The notes under the pieces: generated by a model
Databases searched by the model: none
Told to the model about the DNA's origin: nothing
The model's input: only the letters and a program-made list of their open reading frames with translations
Translations under genes and position numbers: made by a program
Source: Duganella sp. CF458
GTDB taxonomy: Bacteria; Pseudomonadota; Gammaproteobacteria; Burkholderiales; Burkholderiaceae_D
Assembly: GCF_900113115.1 (NCBI RefSeq)
Contig: NZ_FOOF01000001.1
Span: forward strand, 372,001-436,000
Reading direction: 5' to 3'
Length of the DNA: 64,000 nt
Shown here: piece after piece, positions 1 to 8,252 of the stretch
Layout of the letters: each line of letters begins with the position of its first letter
How positions within the stretch are numbered: the stretch's first letter is position 1

Positions 1-1988
1 ACCAGCGCACCGATCTGCTTGGCCGCTTCGGCCGAACGTTCCGCCAGTCGCTGCACCTCTTCCGCAACCACCGAGAAGCCTCGGCCTGCTTCACCTGCCG
101 ATGCCGCCTGGATCGCCGCGTTCAGCGCCAGCACGTTGGTCTGTTCGGTAATGTCGGAAATCAGCTCGGTAATCTCACCAATCTCCTGCGAGGATTCACC
201 CAGTCGCTTGATGCGCTTCGAGGTTTCCTGGATGTTTTCGCGGATCTCATCCATACCCTTGATCGCATTCTGCACCGCATCCGCACCCTGGCGCGCCGCA
301 TCAACCGACTGGCGCGCAACGTCCGCCGATTCCGCCGCACTGCGCGACACGTCGGTAATTTCGTTGGCCATCTTCACAACGGTGTTGGATGCGTCCTGAA
401 TCTCTTTCGACTGCGCTGCCGATGCTGCCAGCAGGTCATTCGAGATGCCCTGTGCGTGGCTGGATGCGGAGGTAACCTGTTCCGCGGTAATCGTCACACG
501 GCCTACCAGGCCGCGCAGCTCTTCCACCGTGTAGTTAACCGAGTCGGCAATCGCGCCGGTAATGTCTTCCGACACGGTTGCCTGCACGGTCAAGTCACCG
601 TCCGCCACTTCCTGCAGTTCGTTCATCAGGCGCAAAATTGCGGCCTGGTTCTGCTCGTTAATGGCCTTGGTTTCTTCTTCCTGCTGCTGCGCTTTCTGGC
701 GCATGGCTTCCGCTTCCTGGCGGCGGCGCTCGGAAGCGCGGCCACGGTTCTGGGAATCGAGCAGCAGCACGCGGCCGATCGCCGCGGCGGAGACCAGGGT
801 CACCACCAGGCCGACCACCATCAGCCAGAACGAGATACCCAGCGAGTCCTGCTGCTCACGCAGCTTGGTCTGCAGGGTCGCCAGGCTGGCACGCACGTCT
901 TCATTCTCGTTAAACAGCAGTCGTTCCGCGCTCTTCGCCGCGGAGAATTTTTCCAGACGGTCCAGAATGAACTTGACCAGCTTGTCGTAGTCTTCGAAGC
1001 CTTTTTTCAGCGCCTGCAGGTTTTCGCGGGTTTCGCCATCCTTCACGGCGGGCAGGCCGAGCTGGTCGCTGCCGGCCAGGAAGCCGTCCACGGTCTGGCG
1101 GAACACGGTCGCGTCGCGGCCCAGCTGGAAGGCGGTCTCGGACGAAGAAATGCCGCCCTCGGTCAGGAACGCCGAAGCGCTACGGCTCATGCGCTGGGTC
1201 AGCATGCCCAGCTTGCCCAGCGCTGCCAGTTCCTTGGCGCTGCCGCCCTGCTTCAGGCGCGCCGACGAGACTTCCTCGGTCAGCGACAGCAGGTCAGGCG
1301 ACATGGCGTTCAGCTTCTGCAAGGTCTCGTCCAGACCCGCCAAGTCCCACTTGTATTTGGCGATCGTGGCAGCGGCCTTGTCGGAAGCGGTCCACTTCTT
1401 GCGGGCATCGTTCAGGGTCGGCAGCACCGCGCCCGGTGCCGACAGCACCGAGTGGCCGGCATAGCGGCCGCCGTCGGCCAGCGCCAGCAGCGCGCGATTC
1501 AGTTCGCTGCGGCTGTCCTCCAGCTGTTTGATCGCTTGCTGGTTACCCTTAATCGCGTTAGGCGCCGCCTTGCCGATACGCTGCGAGTGCATCAGCACGT
1601 CCGAAGCGATCTGGGTACGGGTCGACGTCACGCCGCTGTTGTACGCGTTCCACGCCACGAACACCACCGACAGCAGCAGGGACACACCCAGCGTGGTCGA
1701 CAGCAGGCTCAGTTGGCGTGCGCTTGGCAGGTGGCCGATCAGTGGCAGCTTGACGTTGGCGGCCGCTTCGCCCACCGAACTGGTACGCAGGCGCTGCAGC
1801 AGGCCACGGGTGCCTTCCGCCGCTTCCGGGGTGACACCTTCGGTCGCAGCCGGTTGTTCAGCAGTGGCCAGCGCCGCATCCGGCGGCGTGCCCTCGTACT
1901 GAGAATTGTTAAAGCTGGCAAACTCCGAATTGGAACCCAGCTCGGCGCTGGCCTCCGGTGCGGAGCGCGACAAGAATTTAAATGCCAT
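1..1988 (-). CDS. pilJ: PilJ, type IV pilus methyl-accepting chemotaxis protein (3' end beyond window)
   Basis: About 662 residues are visible; the C-terminus lies off the left edge. PilJ is the inner-membrane receptor of the Pil-Chp chemosensory system that controls twitching motility. From the N-terminus I see a cytoplasmic segment of about 90 residues, a membrane segment ([20 protein letters not shown]), a long periplasmic PilJ-type sensory region, a second membrane segment ([19 protein letters not shown]), a HAMP-like stretch and a chemoreceptor signalling domain with its hairpin tip ([19 protein letters not shown], then [19 protein letters not shown]). The start ATG at 1986-1988 is 57 bp after pilI. 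At the tip the sequence reads AAIQAAS rather than the usual AAIEAAR, which fits PilJ. Position as the last visible gene after pilG, pilH and pilI makes the call firm. Confidence 0.93.
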   Translation of the reverse strand, partial: MAFKFLSRSAPEASAELGSNSEFASFNNSQYEGTPPDAALATAEQPAATEGVTPEAAEGTRGLLQRLRTSSVGEAAANVKLPLIGHLPSARQLSLLSTTLGVSLLLSVVFVAWNAYNSGVTSTRTQIASDVLMHSQRIGKAAPNAIKGNQQAIKQLEDSRSELNRALLALADGGRYAGHSVLSAPGAVLPTLNDARKKWTASDKAAATIAKYKWDLAGLDETLQKLNAMSPDLLSLTEEVSSARLKQGGSAKELAALGKLGMLTQRMSRSASAFLTEGGISSSETAFQLGRDATVFRQTVDGFLAGSDQLGLPAVKDGETRENLQALKKGFEDYDKLVKFILDRLEKFSAAKSAERLLFNENEDVRASLATLQTKLREQQDSLGISFWLMVVGLVVTLVSAAAIGRVLLLDSQNRGRASERRRQEAEAMRQKAQQQEEETKAINEQNQAAILRLMNELQEVADGDLTVQATVSEDITGAIADSVNYTVEELRGLVGRVTITAEQVTSASSHAQGISNDLLAASAAQSKEIQDASNTVVKMANEITDVSRSAAESADVARQSVDAARQGADAVQNAIKGMDEIRENIQETSKRIKRLGESSQEIGEITELISDITEQTNVLALNAAIQAASAGEAGRGFSVVAEEVQRLAERSAEAAKQIGAL

Positions 1989-2045
1989 TACTACGTCCCC
2001 CGATAGCTTTCGATAGAGTTGCGCCTGCCCGATGGCAGCGCGTGA

Positions 2046-2594
2046 TTACAGGCCGATTTGCAGGAACCGCGCATCGTGCACCAGTCCACCCAGGTCCAGC
2101 CTGGTCCACTGTTGCCCGTCACGGTCTTGGAATTGCTGGCCACCCCAGGCGGCCTGCCCGTTGTCAGCCACTGCTTGTTCCACCATTTCGTCCAGGTTGC
2201 GCAAGCCGAGCACCCGCCCGGCCAGGATGGCAACGTTGAAACCAAGGTGGGTGGCCAACGTCACCAGGCGGCTGTCCGGCCCCGGCTGCGTGCCCGCCTC
2301 GCCCATATAGCGCGCCAGGTCGACCACACCGACCAGGTTGCCGCGAATATTGGACAGGCCGCGATACCAGTCCTGCGACAGCGGCACCGCCGTGACGGCC
2401 TGGAACGGCACGATTTCGCCAACCTGGGTCAGGTCCAGCAGGCAGCGGCGGCCGCCCAGCAGCACGCCCAGCTCACGCCCGGCATTGCCCGTGCCGGCCT
2501 TGGCGGCCTGCATGCGCTCCAGCAGCGTCACTTGGTACTGCCGCAGGCGGCTGCGGCGTTCAGCGCCGGTCGGCGCCTGCTGTTCGGTCGTCAT
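2046..2594 (-). CDS. pilI: PilI, CheW-like adaptor of the pilus chemosensory system
   Basis: 182 aa, one CheW-like domain spanning roughly residues 40-180. Recognisable CheW core: GLSNIRGNLVGVVDLARYMG, the turn that in CheW proteins contacts the receptor and kinase. It should couple PilJ to the ChpA-type histidine kinase in the cytoplasm. It lies 3 bp after pilH and 57 bp before pilJ, so co-transcription is likely. The N-terminus (about 35 residues, Gln/Arg-rich) is predicted to be helical and has no clear homology. Identity rests on family plus the diagnostic order G-H-I-J. Confidence 0.9.
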   Translation of the reverse strand: MTTEQQAPTGAERRSRLRQYQVTLLERMQAAKAGTGNAGRELGVLLGGRRCLLDLTQVGEIVPFQAVTAVPLSQDWYRGLSNIRGNLVGVVDLARYMGEAGTQPGPDSRLVTLATHLGFNVAILAGRVLGLRNLDEMVEQAVADNGQAAWGGQQFQDRDGQQWTRLDLGGLVHDARFLQIGL

Positions 2595-2597
2595 CGC

Positions 2598-2963
2598 TTA
2601 ACCGAGTGCGGCAATCTTGGCCAACAGCTCGGCCGCATCGACCGGCTTGACCAGGTAATCCTTGGCGCCCTGGCGGATGCCCCAGATACGGTCGGTTTCC
2701 TGGTTCTTGGACGAGCAGATGATGATCGGCACGTCCTGCAGCTCAGGATCCTTGGCGATGGCGCGGGTGACCTGGAAGCCGTTCTGGCCAGGCATCACCA
2801 CGTCCATCAGGATCAATTGCGGCTTGTCGGCCTTGATCTTGGCCATCGCCTCTTCGCCGTTTTCAGCGGTGGAAACGGTGAAACCGCTGCGCACCAGGAT
2901 GTCGGTCAGGTAATAACGCTCGGTAGGCGAGTCGTCTACGATCAGGATTCGTTGAATAGCCAT
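2598..2963 (-). CDS. pilH: PilH, single-domain response regulator
   Basis: 121 aa CheY-like receiver domain with no output domain. The acidic pocket is IVDDS near residues 8-12, the phospho-acceptor is Asp54 in ILMDVVMPG, and the conserved Lys lies in DYLVKPVD near the C-terminus. In Pil-Chp systems PilH is one of two receivers phosphorylated by the ChpA-type kinase, generally associated with retraction control or acting as a phosphate sink. It directly precedes pilI (3 bp gap) and follows pilG by 25 bp. Confidence 0.93.
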   Translation of the reverse strand: MAIQRILIVDDSPTERYYLTDILVRSGFTVSTAENGEEAMAKIKADKPQLILMDVVMPGQNGFQVTRAIAKDPELQDVPIIICSSKNQETDRIWGIRQGAKDYLVKPVDAAELLAKIAALG

Positions 2964-2988
2964 GCTTTACTCTCTGTATTACGATGTT

Positions 2989-3387
2989 TTATGCACTGGC
3001 AGCGGCGGTGTGCTCTCGCACCGCAGCCAACAGGCTGTCTTTGGTGAACGGTTTGGTCAGGTAGGCCGCCGAACCGACCATGGCGCCGCGCGCCCGGTCG
3101 AACAGGCCATCCTTGGATGAGAGCATCAGCACTGGAGTGGAATGAAACTTGGCGCTCTTTTTGATCAGGGCGCAGGTTTGGTAACCATCCAGCCGCGGCA
3201 TCAGGATGTCGCAGAAGATCAGCGCGGGCTGCTGGTCATTGATCTTGGCCAGCGCGTCGAAGCCATCCTCGGCCAGGATTACCTGGTATCCCGCCTGGGT
3301 CAGGAAAATTTCTGCAGACCGACGAATGGTGCTGCTATCGTCGATCACCATGATTTTCAGTCCGGTTCCTTGCGGTTTATTCGTCAT
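2989..3387 (-). CDS. pilG: PilG, single-domain response regulator
   Basis: 132 aa CheY-like receiver. MVIDDSST forms the acidic pocket, Asp60 in IFCDILMPRLDG is the probable phospho-acceptor, and YLTKPFTKD carries the conserved Lys. PilG generally promotes pilus extension and cAMP signalling opposite PilH. It is the first gene of the pilGHIJ operon. The 148 bp upstream, to the rubredoxin gene, is AT-rich for this genome and must contain the operon promoter; I found no unambiguous -35/-10 pair, although CTGTGCTATCGT on the minus strand resembles an extended -10. Confidence 0.92.
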   Translation of the reverse strand: MTNKPQGTGLKIMVIDDSSTIRRSAEIFLTQAGYQVILAEDGFDALAKINDQQPALIFCDILMPRLDGYQTCALIKKSAKFHSTPVLMLSSKDGLFDRARGAMVGSAAYLTKPFTKDSLLAAVREHTAAASA

Positions 3388-3535
3388 TTCTAAAGTATTC
3401 GCTCAATAGTCTCGCTACGATAGCACAGGGGGAGGGCCTGTGGCAGATCATGCTGCTGAAAAGAAACACTTATTTATTTGAAAACTTGGAAACATTCATT
3501 AATTGATAAGTAATTCAGTTTCCACTCAAATAACT

Positions 3536-3727
3536 TTACAGCGCCACCATTTCAAAATCGTCCTTGCGCGCGCCGCATTCGGGGCAAGTCCAGTTCATCG
3601 GCACGTCGGCCCAGCGGGTGCCCGGCGCAATGCCTTCTTCCGGCAAGCCGGCGGCTTCGTCATAAATCCAACCGCAGATCAGGCACATCCAACTCTGGAA
3701 TTCCTGGCTTGGTTCATTGCTGCTCAC
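3536..3727 (-). CDS. rubA: Rubredoxin
   Basis: 63 aa one-iron electron carrier. The four iron-ligating cysteines are in two CxxC motifs, CLICGW and CPECGA, separated by the usual stretch with conserved Gly, Pro and aromatic residues (PGTRWADVP). Length fits the small rubredoxin family with a short N-terminal extension. It is divergently transcribed from the thiD-like gene with 57 bp between starts. The electron-transfer partner is not encoded nearby. The order rubredoxin / thiD-like / hemL is, as far as I recall, recurrent in Burkholderiales. Confidence 0.95.
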   Translation of the reverse strand: MSSNEPSQEFQSWMCLICGWIYDEAAGLPEEGIAPGTRWADVPMNWTCPECGARKDDFEMVAL

Positions 3728-3784
3728 GTTGAGTCACCTTCTAATCAAGTAAAATGCTGAATTAGGTATCTTAATCTACCCGCC

Positions 3785-4594
3785 GTGCAAAACCAAACAT
3801 CTCCCTTGATCCTGACATTTGGCGTGGCCGATCCGGTCGGTGCGGTTGGCGTGCATGCCGACCTGGCCGTGTTCCATGCCCTGGGTTGCCGCGGCCTGGC
3901 CGCCACCACCGCCCTGCTGGTCGGCGACAGCGCGCGCGTCGAAGACCAGCAGCACGTCGATCCCGACTGGGTGGCCGACCAGGCCCGCATGGTGCTGGAA
4001 GACGTGCCGGTGCAAGCCTTCAAGGTCGGCGCGCTGGACCACCTGGAACATGTCTCCACCCTGGCCGAAATCGTCTCCGATTACCCCGATGCGCCGCTGG
4101 TGCTCGACCCCTTCGGCAGCCAGCTGCCGCCGCCGGGCGACGAAGACGATCCCGAAGAACTGCTGACCGTGCTGCGCCAGCTGCTGGTGCCGCAGGGCAC
4201 GCTGCTGATGCTGTCCGAAGTCGAACTGGCGCGCATGGCCGAAACCTGGCGCGAGCTGGGCAACGGCGAAACCATGGCCGACGACGCCGAACACCTGATC
4301 GACCTCGGTTGCGAATACGTGCTGGTGACCGGCACCAATGCCGGCAGCGGCCAGCGCGCCAATACCCTGTACAGCGCCGACGGCGTGCTGCGCCACGATA
4401 AATGGCAGCACCTGCCGGGCCCCTTCGTGGGCGCCGGCGGCACCTTGTCGGCCGCCATCGCCGCCTGGCTGGCGCACGGCCTGGCCGTGCCGGAAGCGGT
4501 CGAGCGCGCCGAGCAATACACCTACCAGACCCTGCTCCATGCCCAACGCTATGGCATGGGGCGCTTTGTCCCCAATCGCTTCTTCAAGCTATGA
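3785..4594 (+). CDS. ThiD-like hydroxymethylpyrimidine / phosphomethylpyrimidine kinase, active-site Cys replaced
   Basis: 269 aa from a GTG start. Ribokinase-fold protein of the ThiD/PdxK group, which phosphorylate HMP and HMP-P for thiamine synthesis. The N-terminal loop reads [14 protein letters not shown] where canonical ThiD has GSDSGGGAGIQAD, and the catalytic loop reads [12 protein letters not shown] where canonical ThiD has GTGCTLSAAIA, so the active-site Cys is Gly. The fold and cofactor region ([13 protein letters not shown]) are kept. Its stop overlaps the hemL start (ATGA), so the two are translationally coupled. Automatic pipelines would call it thiD; because both the substrate loop and the anion-hole Cys diverge, a changed substrate or a regulatory role is possible. 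Confidence 0.75.
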   Translation: MQNQTSPLILTFGVADPVGAVGVHADLAVFHALGCRGLAATTALLVGDSARVEDQQHVDPDWVADQARMVLEDVPVQAFKVGALDHLEHVSTLAEIVSDYPDAPLVLDPFGSQLPPPGDEDDPEELLTVLRQLLVPQGTLLMLSEVELARMAETWRELGNGETMADDAEHLIDLGCEYVLVTGTNAGSGQRANTLYSADGVLRHDKWQHLPGPFVGAGGTLSAAIAAWLAHGLAVPEAVERAEQYTYQTLLHAQRYGMGRFVPNRFFKL

Positions 4595-5874
4595 CTACTT
4601 CGAAAAACGACATCCTGTTCGAGCGCGCCCAGAAATCCACCCCGGGCGGCGTCAACTCGCCGGTGCGCGCCTTCCGCTCCGTGGGCGGCACGCCGCGCTT
4701 CATCACCCGTGCCGAAGGCCCTTACTTCTGGGATGCGGACGGCAAGCGCTATATCGACTACATCGGCTCCTGGGGCCCGGCCATCGTCGGCCACGCCCAT
4801 CCTGAAGTGGTAAAGGCAGTGCAGGACGCCGCCACGCGCGGCCTGTCTTTCGGCGCCCCGACCGAAGCGGAAATCGAGATGGCGGAAGAGATCTGCCGCC
4901 TGCTGCCTTCGATCGAGCAGGTACGCCTGGTCTCGTCCGGCACCGAAGCGACCATGAGCGCACTGCGCCTGGCGCGCGGCGCCACCGGCCGCGACAAGAT
5001 CGTCAAGTTCGAAGGCTGCTACCACGGCCACGCCGACTCCCTGCTGGTGAAGGCCGGCAGCGGCCTGCTCACCTTCGGCAACCCGACCTCGGCCGGCGTG
5101 CCGGAAGACTTCGTCAAGCACACCCTGGTGCTGGACTACAACAACGTGGCGGCAATCCGCGCCGCGTTTGCCGAATTCGGCGACCAGATCGCCTGCGTCA
5201 TCGTGGAACCGGTAGCCGGCAATATGAACCTGATCAAGGGCAGCCCGGAATTCCTGGGCGCGCTGCGCGAGCTGTGCACCCAGCACGGCGCCATCCTGAT
5301 CTTCGACGAAGTGATGTGCGGCTTCCGCGTCGGCCTGGGCGGCGCGCAGGAACTGTACGGCATCAAGCCCGACCTGACCGCGCTGGGCAAGGTGATCGGC
5401 GGCGGCCTGCCGGTAGCGGCCTTTGGCGGCTCCAAAGAACTGATGTCGCAGATGTCGCCGGTGGGCGCGGTGTACCAGGCCGGCACCCTGTCCGGCAACC
5501 CGGTGGCGGTGGCAGCGGGCATGACCACCTTGAAGCTGATCCAGCAGCCGGGCTTCTACCAAGGATTGGCCCGCAGCGCACGCCGCCTGGCCGACGGCCT
5601 GACCGCCGCGGCGAAAGAAGCCGGCGTGACCTTCTGCGCCGATGCCGAAGGCGGCATGTTCGGCCTCTACTTCAGCGCCACCCCGCCCAACAACTACGCT
5701 GAAATGATGGCCGGCGACCGCGACAAGTTCAACCTGTTCTTCCACAAGATGCTGGACGAAGGCGTCTACTTCGCCCCCGCCGCCTTCGAAGCCGGCTTCG
5801 TCAGCGCCCAGCACGACGACGCCGTGATCGACGCCACCATCGCCGCCGCCAAAAAAGTCTTCGCTTCCATTTAA
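4591..5874 (+). CDS. hemL: Glutamate-1-semialdehyde 2,1-aminomutase
   Basis: 427 aa PLP-dependent class III aminotransferase that converts glutamate-1-semialdehyde to 5-aminolevulinate in the C5 haem pathway. Family signatures: [12 protein letters not shown] at the N-terminus, [23 protein letters not shown], and [11 protein letters not shown] with the PLP Lys at residue 267. Length and motifs are full for the family. The start ATG overlaps the thiD-like stop by 4 bases and is followed by [14 protein letters not shown], which aligns with HemL starts. A perfect inverted repeat follows the stop at once and probably ends transcription. Confidence 0.97.
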   Translation: MTTSKNDILFERAQKSTPGGVNSPVRAFRSVGGTPRFITRAEGPYFWDADGKRYIDYIGSWGPAIVGHAHPEVVKAVQDAATRGLSFGAPTEAEIEMAEEICRLLPSIEQVRLVSSGTEATMSALRLARGATGRDKIVKFEGCYHGHADSLLVKAGSGLLTFGNPTSAGVPEDFVKHTLVLDYNNVAAIRAAFAEFGDQIACVIVEPVAGNMNLIKGSPEFLGALRELCTQHGAILIFDEVMCGFRVGLGGAQELYGIKPDLTALGKVIGGGLPVAAFGGSKELMSQMSPVGAVYQAGTLSGNPVAVAAGMTTLKLIQQPGFYQGLARSARRLADGLTAAAKEAGVTFCADAEGGMFGLYFSATPPNNYAEMMAGDRDKFNLFFHKMLDEGVYFAPAAFEAGFVSAQHDDAVIDATIAAAKKVFASI

Positions 5875-5948
5875 AAAGTCGGGGTCAGCTCTGGCAATCG
5901 GACATTTCGCAAGCGAAATGTCCGATTGCCAGAGCTGACCCCGACTTT
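5875..5948. repeat. Perfect 36-bp inverted repeat between convergent hemL and pbpC
   Basis: Arms 5875-5910 and 5913-5948 are exact reverse complements over 36 bases with a 2-base spacer (AA). The arms begin AAAGTCGGGGTCAGCTCTGG. It lies 0 bp after the hemL stop and 12 bp before the pbpC stop, and each outer end gives a short T-run on the outgoing strand, so it can act as a bidirectional terminator. The length and perfection of the stem exceed an ordinary terminator. GGGGTCAG is shared with the hairpins at 25.8, 34.4 and 57.2 kb. Confidence 0.95.
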
Positions 5949-5960
5949 CATCATCTAAGC

Positions 5961-8252
5961 TCAAGGCACCAGGTCGATGTCGATTTCGCGCGTGTCGGCG
6001 TGGCCGTTGCCGTCGGCCACGCGCACTGTGTAGTGGCCGGGGCCGGACGGCTTCCAGGCCAGGGTTGCGCCGGGCGCGGCGCGCCCCACCAGGGCGCCAT
6101 CGACAAACCAGAACAATTCACGCACCTCGCCCGCCGCCTGCGCGACCAGCAGGATCGGTTCGGGGTGCGCCGCGCGCAGCAGGTGGCGCACCCCGCGCAG
6201 CGGTTGCAGGATGCGCGGCGCGCTGTCGGTATCGGTCGGACCGCAGGCACTGCTGTCGCGCAAGGGCAGCCCGGCCTGGCGCATCAGCTGCTGCACGTCG
6301 GAAGACCAGGCTTCGACCGTCCTGGCCACCGTATTTGGCCCCTGCCGGCAAGCCAGCGTTCCCTTGTCCTTGTCGATCCAGACCTGGCGGTGCAGCGTGC
6401 TGCGCTTGATCGGCGATTTGCCGGCGATGAACCAGGAAGGCACGACACGCGGGCAGGCCTGGTCCGGCAGGTCGCCGCTGGCGGCGCAGACGTCGACCAG
6501 GCGCAGGTCGGCCGGCAGCGCGCGCGGCACCGGACCAGGGTCGAGCCGTTCGGCGCGCAAGGCGTCGACCATGCGCAGGAACAGCGGCGCGGCCATGTCG
6601 ACGCCTACCAGCGCCGGGTTGCCGGCGCCGTCGAAATTGCCCAGCCAGACCACCAGCGCATAGCGGCCGAACACGCCGGCCGTCCAGGCGTCGCGAAAGC
6701 CCCATGAGGTGCCGGTCTTCCAGGCGATCGCCGGCTGGCCGGGGACGGCGGTGTCGGGGCGCGGATTGCGGCGCAGCATGTCGAGCGTGATGTAGGCGGC
6801 CTCCTCGCTGAGCAGCCGGCGCTGCTGCTCCGGCGCCGCCGCGCCGCGATAGGTGACGGGACGCCACTGGCCACCGTTGGCCAGCATGGCATACATCTGC
6901 ACCAGTTCTTCCATCGATACCTCGCCGCCGCCCAGCACCAGCGCCAGGCCGTAATGCTCGCGCGTGTCCATGTGCGCCACGCCGGCCTGCTGCAGGAAGT
7001 CGTAAAGGTCGGGGCGCGACAGCCTGGCCGCCACGGCGACGGCGGGCACGTTGCGGCTGCGGATCAAGGCGTCTTCCGCCGGCAGCGGCCCCGCGAAGCG
7101 GCCATCGAAATTTTCCGGCGTGAAGGCGCCAAAGGCGGACGGCGTGTCGCGCAGCACTGTTTTCGGGTGCAGCAGGCCCTGGTCCAGCGCCAGGCCGTAG
7201 ATGAAGGGCTTGAGGGTGGAGCCGGGCGAACGGCGTCCCAGGGTGCCGTTGACTTGCCCGGCAATCGCAGCGTTGCCGTAATCGGCCGAACCCACCAGCG
7301 CCCGCACCTGCATGGTGGCGCTGTCCACCAGCATGGCGCTGGCGTTGACCACGCCGGTCTCGGCGCGCGAGCGCAGGTAATCGCCGATGACGCGCTCCAG
7401 CACGCGCTGCGCGCGCAAATCGAGGCTGGAATCGATGACGCCCTGCACATCCTGCGCCTGCTGCTGTTCGCGCAACAGCAGGTCCACCAGGTGCGGCGCC
7501 AGGAACGGCAGGCTGCCCTTGCCTTGCGTGTGCAGGGCGAGCTGCATGTCGGCCTGCCAGCGGCGGTCGTCCGGATGGCGCTCCTGCCAGAGCTGCCACA
7601 GGCGGGCGCGCGCGGCACGCAGCGCGAGCGGGGCCGCAACGCCCGCCAGCCGCTGGCGCGGGTTCTGCGGGATGACCGCCAGCGCCAGCATCTCCGGCAG
7701 CACCAGTGCGCCGGCGCTCTTGCGGAAGTAGACCACGCTGGCCGCCCCCACGCCTTCCACATTGCCGCCGTAGGGCGCGAGGTTGAGGTAGGCTTCCAGG
7801 ATGTCGCGTTTGCTGTAGCGCGCTTCGATCCACAGCGCGGCCGCGGCTTGCTGCAGCTTGCCGCCCACGCTGCGGCTGTCGATGCCGTACAGGCGGCGCG
7901 CCAGCTGCATGGTGATGGTGGAGCCGCCCTGGCGCCGCGTGCCGGTGGCGCTGGCCCAGGCGCTGCGCACCAGCGCCAGCGGGTTGACGCCGGGATGCCA
8001 GTAGAACCAGCGGTCTTCATACAGCAGCACCGATTCCGGCAGCGCGGCCGGCATGTCCGCCAACCGCAACGGCAGGCGGAACTGCTGGTCCGCCGCCAAC
8101 GTCAGGCGCAGGAGCTCGCCGCCGCTGGCATGCACGGCGTGCGACCAGGCCTGGCCGGCCAGCAAAGGCTCATGCGGCCAGACGCGTAATGCAAGCATGG
8201 CCAGCGCACAGGCGCCGGCCAGGGCGCGCAGGCCTTGCCGCCCTGGCCACAT
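5961..8252 (-). CDS. pbpC: Penicillin-binding protein 1C
   Basis: 763 aa bifunctional class A-like PBP. An N-terminal membrane anchor (about residues 8-25) is followed by a family 51 glycosyltransferase domain with EDRWFYWHPG and GGSTITMQLAR, then a transpeptidase domain with the nucleophile Ser345 in SPGSTLKP, SRN, and KTGTSWGF near residue 511, and a C-terminal PBP1C domain. The frame is open further upstream, but ATG 8250-8252 is preferred: it shares one base with the stop of the alpha-2-macroglobulin gene (TAATG) and begins MWPGRQGLRAL, a proper anchor. Pairing with a bacterial alpha-2-macroglobulin matches the E. coli yfhM-pbpC arrangement. Confidence 0.95.
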   Translation of the reverse strand: MWPGRQGLRALAGACALAMLALRVWPHEPLLAGQAWSHAVHASGGELLRLTLAADQQFRLPLRLADMPAALPESVLLYEDRWFYWHPGVNPLALVRSAWASATGTRRQGGSTITMQLARRLYGIDSRSVGGKLQQAAAALWIEARYSKRDILEAYLNLAPYGGNVEGVGAASVVYFRKSAGALVLPEMLALAVIPQNPRQRLAGVAAPLALRAARARLWQLWQERHPDDRRWQADMQLALHTQGKGSLPFLAPHLVDLLLREQQQAQDVQGVIDSSLDLRAQRVLERVIGDYLRSRAETGVVNASAMLVDSATMQVRALVGSADYGNAAIAGQVNGTLGRRSPGSTLKPFIYGLALDQGLLHPKTVLRDTPSAFGAFTPENFDGRFAGPLPAEDALIRSRNVPAVAVAARLSRPDLYDFLQQAGVAHMDTREHYGLALVLGGGEVSMEELVQMYAMLANGGQWRPVTYRGAAAPEQQRRLLSEEAAYITLDMLRRNPRPDTAVPGQPAIAWKTGTSWGFRDAWTAGVFGRYALVVWLGNFDGAGNPALVGVDMAAPLFLRMVDALRAERLDPGPVPRALPADLRLVDVCAASGDLPDQACPRVVPSWFIAGKSPIKRSTLHRQVWIDKDKGTLACRQGPNTVARTVEAWSSDVQQLMRQAGLPLRDSSACGPTDTDSAPRILQPLRGVRHLLRAAHPEPILLVAQAAGEVRELFWFVDGALVGRAAPGATLAWKPSGPGHYTVRVADGNGHADTREIDIDLVP

